Origin: Prevotellaceae bacterium UBA1746
Lineage (GTDB): Bacteria > Bacteroidota > Bacteroidia > Bacteroidales > Bacteroidaceae
Length of the DNA: 46,620 nucleotides
Direction of reading: 5' to 3'
NCBI GenBank assembly: GCA_002314875.1
Contig: DCHS01000051.1
Coordinates: 1 to 46,620, forward strand
In this document: piece after piece, positions 43,756 through 46,620 of the stretch
Layout: every line of letters begins with the position of its first letter
Position numbering within the stretch: position 1 is the first letter of the stretch
Position numbers and translations under genes: made by a program
The notes under the pieces: model-generated
The model's input: only the letters and a program-made list of their open reading frames with translations
Database searches by the model: none
What the model was told of the DNA's origin: nothing

Positions 43756-43774
43756 CAAGAAAATCCTCTTGTAA
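43756..43774 (+). repeat. 19-bp copy of the preceding gene's 3' end
   Basis: CAAGAAAATCCTCTTGTAA exactly repeats 43717-43735, the last codons and stop of the 133-aa gene. Confidence 0.9.
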
Positions 43775-43800
43775 TCCGCTAAAAACTAGCAACATAAAGA

Positions 43801-43837
43801 AACTCCCCCGGAAACCATCTTCCAGGGGAGTTTTATA
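43801..43837 (+). terminator. Terminator after the partition genes
   Basis: Hairpin with arms AACTCCCC and GGGGAGTT, with an inner GGAA/TTCC pair, followed by TTTTATATTT. It is about 65 bases after the 133-aa gene's stop and also stands between the convergent partition and rep genes. Confidence 0.85.
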
Positions 43838-43982
43838 TTTCTCACAAAACTTAATCCAAGTTTTAAGCGTTTTGTTCTAAAACATTTAGTTTCAGATGTT
43901 CCTAACTTATTGATTTTCTTTTTTCAAGAATTCTTGATTAAAAAACTTCAAAATCAATTAGCGTTTCATTCAAAAACGTGTA

Positions 43983-45170
43983 TTATTCCACAACAGGGTG
44001 GGGGAGGGCAGCGCCGAAGACGGCATTCCAATCCTCCAGACAGGGCTGATAGATGTTGGGAACCCAGAAATCGGTGGCGAAAGTCTTGCTGGGAACGCGG
44101 AAAACCACTTCTTTCGCGCTTACAGACACGATCTCAGCGGGTTTGAGCCATTGTTCCACCTGCTCCAATCCAACGCGCTTAACGGCCAGATTCTTGAATT
44201 TTGCCCAAAGATCGATGGCTTTCTGCACTTCAGGGCTGATATTTTCGTCTGAAGGCGCTTCAGGACGGTCTACGACCATCATAAAACGGATGGCCTTGGG
44301 ACGGCCTTTGCCATAAGGACTGTAAACGGGCTCATAATTGATGGTGAAATCCGTTCCCTGGCGCGTGTACCAGAACTCGTCGAGCTCCTTTTTCACCGGC
44401 TCGAGAATGCGGCGCTTGAAATCCTTATACTGCGTATACTTTTCAGTGACCACCTTGTTATAGATCTTCTCACCTTCCTTGTCAACAGTATTCGTATCTT
44501 CCAGAACTTCCGTACGGGCGCCGAGAAGTTTACGCAATTCTTCATAGGAAACCTCGCAAGTATCGTCCTTCATGAACTTCTTGGTCAAGTATTCGTACAA
44601 CACGGGCGTGCGGCTGCACTTGCACATGTACACGATGCGCTTGATATGTTCAGCAAAACCACGCTGCATATTGAAAGTTGCATCCGCCACACTGCGTTCG
44701 ATTTCCACCGTCATATACCCCACACGTCGCTGTGACTTTCCTGCCACCGGAAGCCAGCAGGTCATCAGGGGGCGGACGGACTGCACGAGATTGCCGTGCT
44801 TGTCCTCCTTCACCGCGGGAGCCATAATACTGGACATCATCATCGCTGCTGAGGAAAGTTCCTTATATTCACTGGCCTGGTGACACACCTCAGAGAGCGG
44901 CATTTCGAAGCTGATCTTATTATCCTCGAAGTCGCTGTCGCTGAACAGCTGGTACTGTTCGTTCTCCTTGCGTTCCTCCAGATGGTCGAGGTAGCGCTTG
45001 ATGTGGGGTTGCACTTTGGTAAGGATTTCCATCACAATTCGCTGCTGGGCGAGGGACAAAGGGCCAAGCAGATCAATGAGGGAAATCGGGTTCTTCACAT
45101 ATTCTTCCTTGCGGGCAAGAACGAGCGTGCGGGGTTTGGGGGTTTCGTCAGCCATTGTGGTGAATTTCAT
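43983..45170 (-). CDS. Rep_3/RepB-type replication initiation protein
   Basis: 395-aa protein resembling the Rep_3 superfamily of theta-replication initiators, which have two winged-helix domains that bind iterons. Typical parts: KNPISLIDLLGPLSLAQQRIVMEIL near the start; a first domain with SFEMPLSEVC and FAEHIKRIVYMCKCSRTPVLYEYLTKKF; a second with VSYEELRKLLGAR, YKDFKRRILEPVKKELDEF and FTINYEPVYSPYGKGRPKAIRFMM; and a C-terminal extension rich in W/K (WAKFKNLAVKRVGLEQVEQWL) also seen in larger Bacteroidota Rep proteins. ATG at 45170 (MKFTTMADETP) is chosen; 45155 is also possible. Two iterons lie upstream of its promoter and large arrays lie beyond, which fits autoregulation and origin binding. 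Convergent with the partition genes. Confidence 0.88.
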   Translation of the reverse strand: MKFTTMADETPKPRTLVLARKEEYVKNPISLIDLLGPLSLAQQRIVMEILTKVQPHIKRYLDHLEERKENEQYQLFSDSDFEDNKISFEMPLSEVCHQASEYKELSSAAMMMSSIMAPAVKEDKHGNLVQSVRPLMTCWLPVAGKSQRRVGYMTVEIERSVADATFNMQRGFAEHIKRIVYMCKCSRTPVLYEYLTKKFMKDDTCEVSYEELRKLLGARTEVLEDTNTVDKEGEKIYNKVVTEKYTQYKDFKRRILEPVKKELDEFWYTRQGTDFTINYEPVYSPYGKGRPKAIRFMMVVDRPEAPSDENISPEVQKAIDLWAKFKNLAVKRVGLEQVEQWLKPAEIVSVSAKEVVFRVPSKTFATDFWVPNIYQPCLEDWNAVFGAALPHPVVE

Positions 45171-45207
45171 GACGCCCGGGGTAGGGCAGTTTTCTGTTTT
45201 CGGGGAG

Positions 45208-45215
45208 CAAAGGTA
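45208..45215 (-). promoter_or_regulatory. -7 box (TACCTTTG) of the rep gene
   Basis: TACCTTTG on the minus strand fits TAnnTTTG and lies about 38 bases before the rep ATG. Two iterons at 45295-45330 are upstream and may allow Rep to control its own promoter. Confidence 0.55.
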
Positions 45216-45294
45216 TAGGAATATTTCGAATTTTACAAATAATTTTTGAAAAAAGTGACAAATATTTGAATTTGTCGCAACCCCATTTTTTTCG

Positions 45295-45332
45295 AGTTGG
45301 GAATCTGTCCTTTTCAGTTGGGAATCTGTCGC
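45295..45332 (+). repeat. Two iterons upstream of the rep promoter
   Basis: AGTTGGGAATCTGTC occurs twice with a 21-bp period. This is the sequence closest to consensus of all the iterons and is the same element as in the large arrays. Confidence 0.88.
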
Positions 45333-45592
45333 CAACGCTTTAAATATCATTGACCAAAAATTACAGGGTTGTAAACTTTCGCAAGTTCTTAAATAATTGA
45401 TTTTATGCTCACCCAGATCAACAGAGCAAAAGAGGATCAGTCTGCTGATATTCTCTGTGGAAAATGTCTCGTTACGAAAAACTCTGTATCGCTGTTGCTC
45501 TAAGTGAAATTATAAACATAAACACCAGTGTTTCCTGAGACAGTCGGCCGATGCGCCCTATAATTCTTATTTTATAAGAATAGAAGGTTTTA
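45333..45592. other. Gap between the promoter-side iterons and the first iteron array
   Basis: About 260 bases with no supported gene. A 33-codon frame from the ATG at 45405 has no recognisable features. The stretch TTCTTATTTTATAAGAA near 45563 is a short inverted repeat. Confidence 0.5.
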
Positions 45593-45758
45593 TGTTGGGA
45601 ATCTGTCGCGAAAAGGCTGTGAATCATCTATGTTGGGCATTTGTCCCCGCACTTTGGGAATCCGTCCCGCAGAAGTTGTGTATCTGTCCCATATCTCTTG
45701 GGCATTTGTCCCCGATGAATTGGGAAAATGTCCCGGGAAAGTTGGGAATCTGTCGCAG
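45593..45758 (+). repeat. Iteron array I (direct)
   Basis: Seven copies of (A/T)GTTGGGAATCTGTCCC-like iterons, six of them at a 21-22 bp period; an irregular 38-bp step near 45616 holds a degenerate copy. The spacing matches two helical turns, so Rep would bind one face of the DNA. Confidence 0.9.
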
Positions 45759-45886
45759 AATATTATTACTTAATATACTATAATACAATTACTTATATCT
45801 TTTATCTTAATCAAGGGTAAAGGTAATAGTATAATATTGTAATAAAAACAATTAGTGTTGAAAATCAGTAAGTTACGTCAAAATTC
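45759..45886. other. AT-rich segment between facing iteron arrays, candidate unwinding element
   Basis: About 128 bases of almost pure A/T (for example TATTATTACTTAATATACTATAA-like phrases) lie exactly between array I (plus orientation) and array II (minus orientation). AT-rich stretches next to iterons are where theta origins open. No DnaA box (TTATCCACA) was noticed. Confidence 0.65.
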
Positions 45887-46077
45887 GGGGACAGATCCCC
45901 AAGTCAGACGCGACACTTCCCCAACAAAAGCGGAACAGATACCCAGGATTATCGGGACAAGTCCCCAACTACGAGAGACAGATACCCAATCCAGCGCGAC
46001 AACAGCCCAATTTAGGGTGACAAATACCCAATTCGTTTGGGACAAATTCCCAACTCACGGCGACACTTCCCCAACTT
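45887..46077 (-). repeat. Iteron array II (inverted)
   Basis: Nine copies of the reverse-complement iteron (GACANATNCCCAACT type); the CCC anchors are spaced 21 or 22 bp apart throughout. It faces array I across the AT-rich segment. Confidence 0.9.
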
Positions 46078-46149
46078 GATGAACCTTCCTCCTCCTTCGT
46101 TTTCTGCCGGTTTGTCTCTGAAAACACCCTTTCTGAAAGATTTTCAGGC

Positions 46150-46166
46150 GGGACAAATTCCCAACT
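46150..46166 (-). repeat. Single inverted iteron
   Basis: GGGACAAATTCCCAACT matches the inverted iteron consensus but stands alone. Confidence 0.75.
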
Positions 46167-46440
46167 CATTAAAAACCCCTTCCAAACGGCCTTTTTCGCA
46201 AATATTTTTAATATTCCGTTTATTTTCAGTTTTTTAGATTCGTAAACCTCAATATTTGCTTTAATCAACTCCAACCCTGCCCACGGTGACAAAGCCAGCC
46301 CTTCAGTCCGGTTTTTGTCCTCCTCCCCCAGGGCGGAAAACACTGTCCGGGGACAAATCGCCAACTCACAATTTGAAATTCTAAATCTTGCGCGCGTAAT
46401 AAATAAGGAAAGACGATCCATCAAAACCTTTAAGGCCAGG
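46167..46440. other. Spacer between iteron arrays II and III
   Basis: No supported gene. It contains one further inverted iteron (GGGGACAAATCGCCAACT, 46349-46366) and a T-rich, AT-rich patch (46190-46260). Confidence 0.5.
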
Positions 46441-46620
46441 GAGTTGGGTATTTGTCGCCTCCGGTTGGGAAAATGTCTCCGGAAGTTGGGCATAAGTCCC
46501 TGTCTTTTGGGCCGCTGACCCTTCAAGTTGGGTTTTTGTCACCCCGGATTGGGTCTTTGGTCCCACATGTTGGGAAAATGTCGCTCTGGCGAGTTGGGTA
46601 TTTGTCTCTGCAAGTTGGGA
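46441..46620 (+). repeat. Iteron array III (direct), running off the window
   Basis: Nine copies of the AGTTGGGTATTTGTC-type iteron; the GGG anchors are spaced 21 bp apart except one 24-bp step near 46572-46596. The last copy is cut by the window end, so the array continues. Confidence 0.88.

Noticed and set aside
45171..45350. Upstream extension of the rep frame by 60 codons
   Set aside because: The extension covers the rep promoter box and both promoter-side iterons, so the start at 45170 is more sensible.
45405..45506. 33-codon frame in the origin gap
   Set aside because: No promoter, no recognisable composition and no conserved partner; too weak to call.
45593..46620. Regular short repeats that could be taken for a CRISPR array
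   Set aside because: The conserved part is about 15 bp with only 6-7 bp between copies, orientation switches, and no cas genes are near. The pattern fits replication iterons.

Overview
The window looks like a Bacteroidales chromosome-scale replicon, most likely Prevotellaceae. The evidence is the secreted proteins ending in a YDLSGRRI-type type IX secretion (T9SS) tail, the TAnnTTTG promoter boxes typical of Bacteroidota, a GH10 xylanase, a hybrid two-component regulator with an AraC output domain, and gaps that are AT-rich or repeat-rich. No tRNA, rRNA, CRISPR array, transposase or integrase was seen.

Layout. (1) 1-9.2 kb: recG on the plus strand, with a strong terminator, faces a run of minus-strand genes: BASS transporter, NhaC-type antiporter, radical SAM/SPASM protein, GH10 xylanase and a helix-hairpin-helix outer-membrane protein. 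The gaps are filled by an unusual 9-bp tandem repeat (CCGGARKKN type). One array lies in frame inside the radical SAM gene. (2) 9.3-35.1 kb: a roughly 25.7-kb minus-strand gene train that may be one operon. In transcription order it holds a 52-aa charged protein, a T9SS-tailed repeat protein (A), a predicted outer-membrane barrel, a 3584-aa secreted giant protein, a fibronectin-type protein, two lipoproteins, a DUF1573 protein and a second T9SS-tailed repeat protein (B) paralogous to A. The train ends at a strong terminator. It looks like an undescribed cell-surface assembly. (3) 35.2-38.1 kb: a TPR/histidine kinase/receiver/AraC regulator broken by one in-frame TAG. (4) 38.2-41.2 kb: a RhuM-Fic gene apparently inserted at the 5' end of an AlaX-type tRNA-editing gene, with a 66-bp copy of that gene's start on each side; then a WecA/TagO-like sugar-phosphate transferase. 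(5) 41.2-46.6 kb: a replication and partition module with structured repeats, a ParA ATPase, a small basic partner protein, a Rep_3-type initiator and at least 28 iterons of 21-22 bp. The iterons lie in three arrays, two of them facing each other across an AT-rich segment. The arrays run off the window edge.

How it fits together. Housekeeping genes (recG, the wecA-like gene) on the same molecule as an iteron/Rep/ParA module suggest a secondary chromosome (chromid), as known in several Prevotella, or an integrated plasmid. The surface gene train combines Sec signal peptides, lipoproteins, one barrel and two T9SS cargo proteins. That suggests an exported complex anchored in or on the outer membrane; its function cannot be read from sequence. 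All similarity statements are from visual recognition of motifs; no database search was run.
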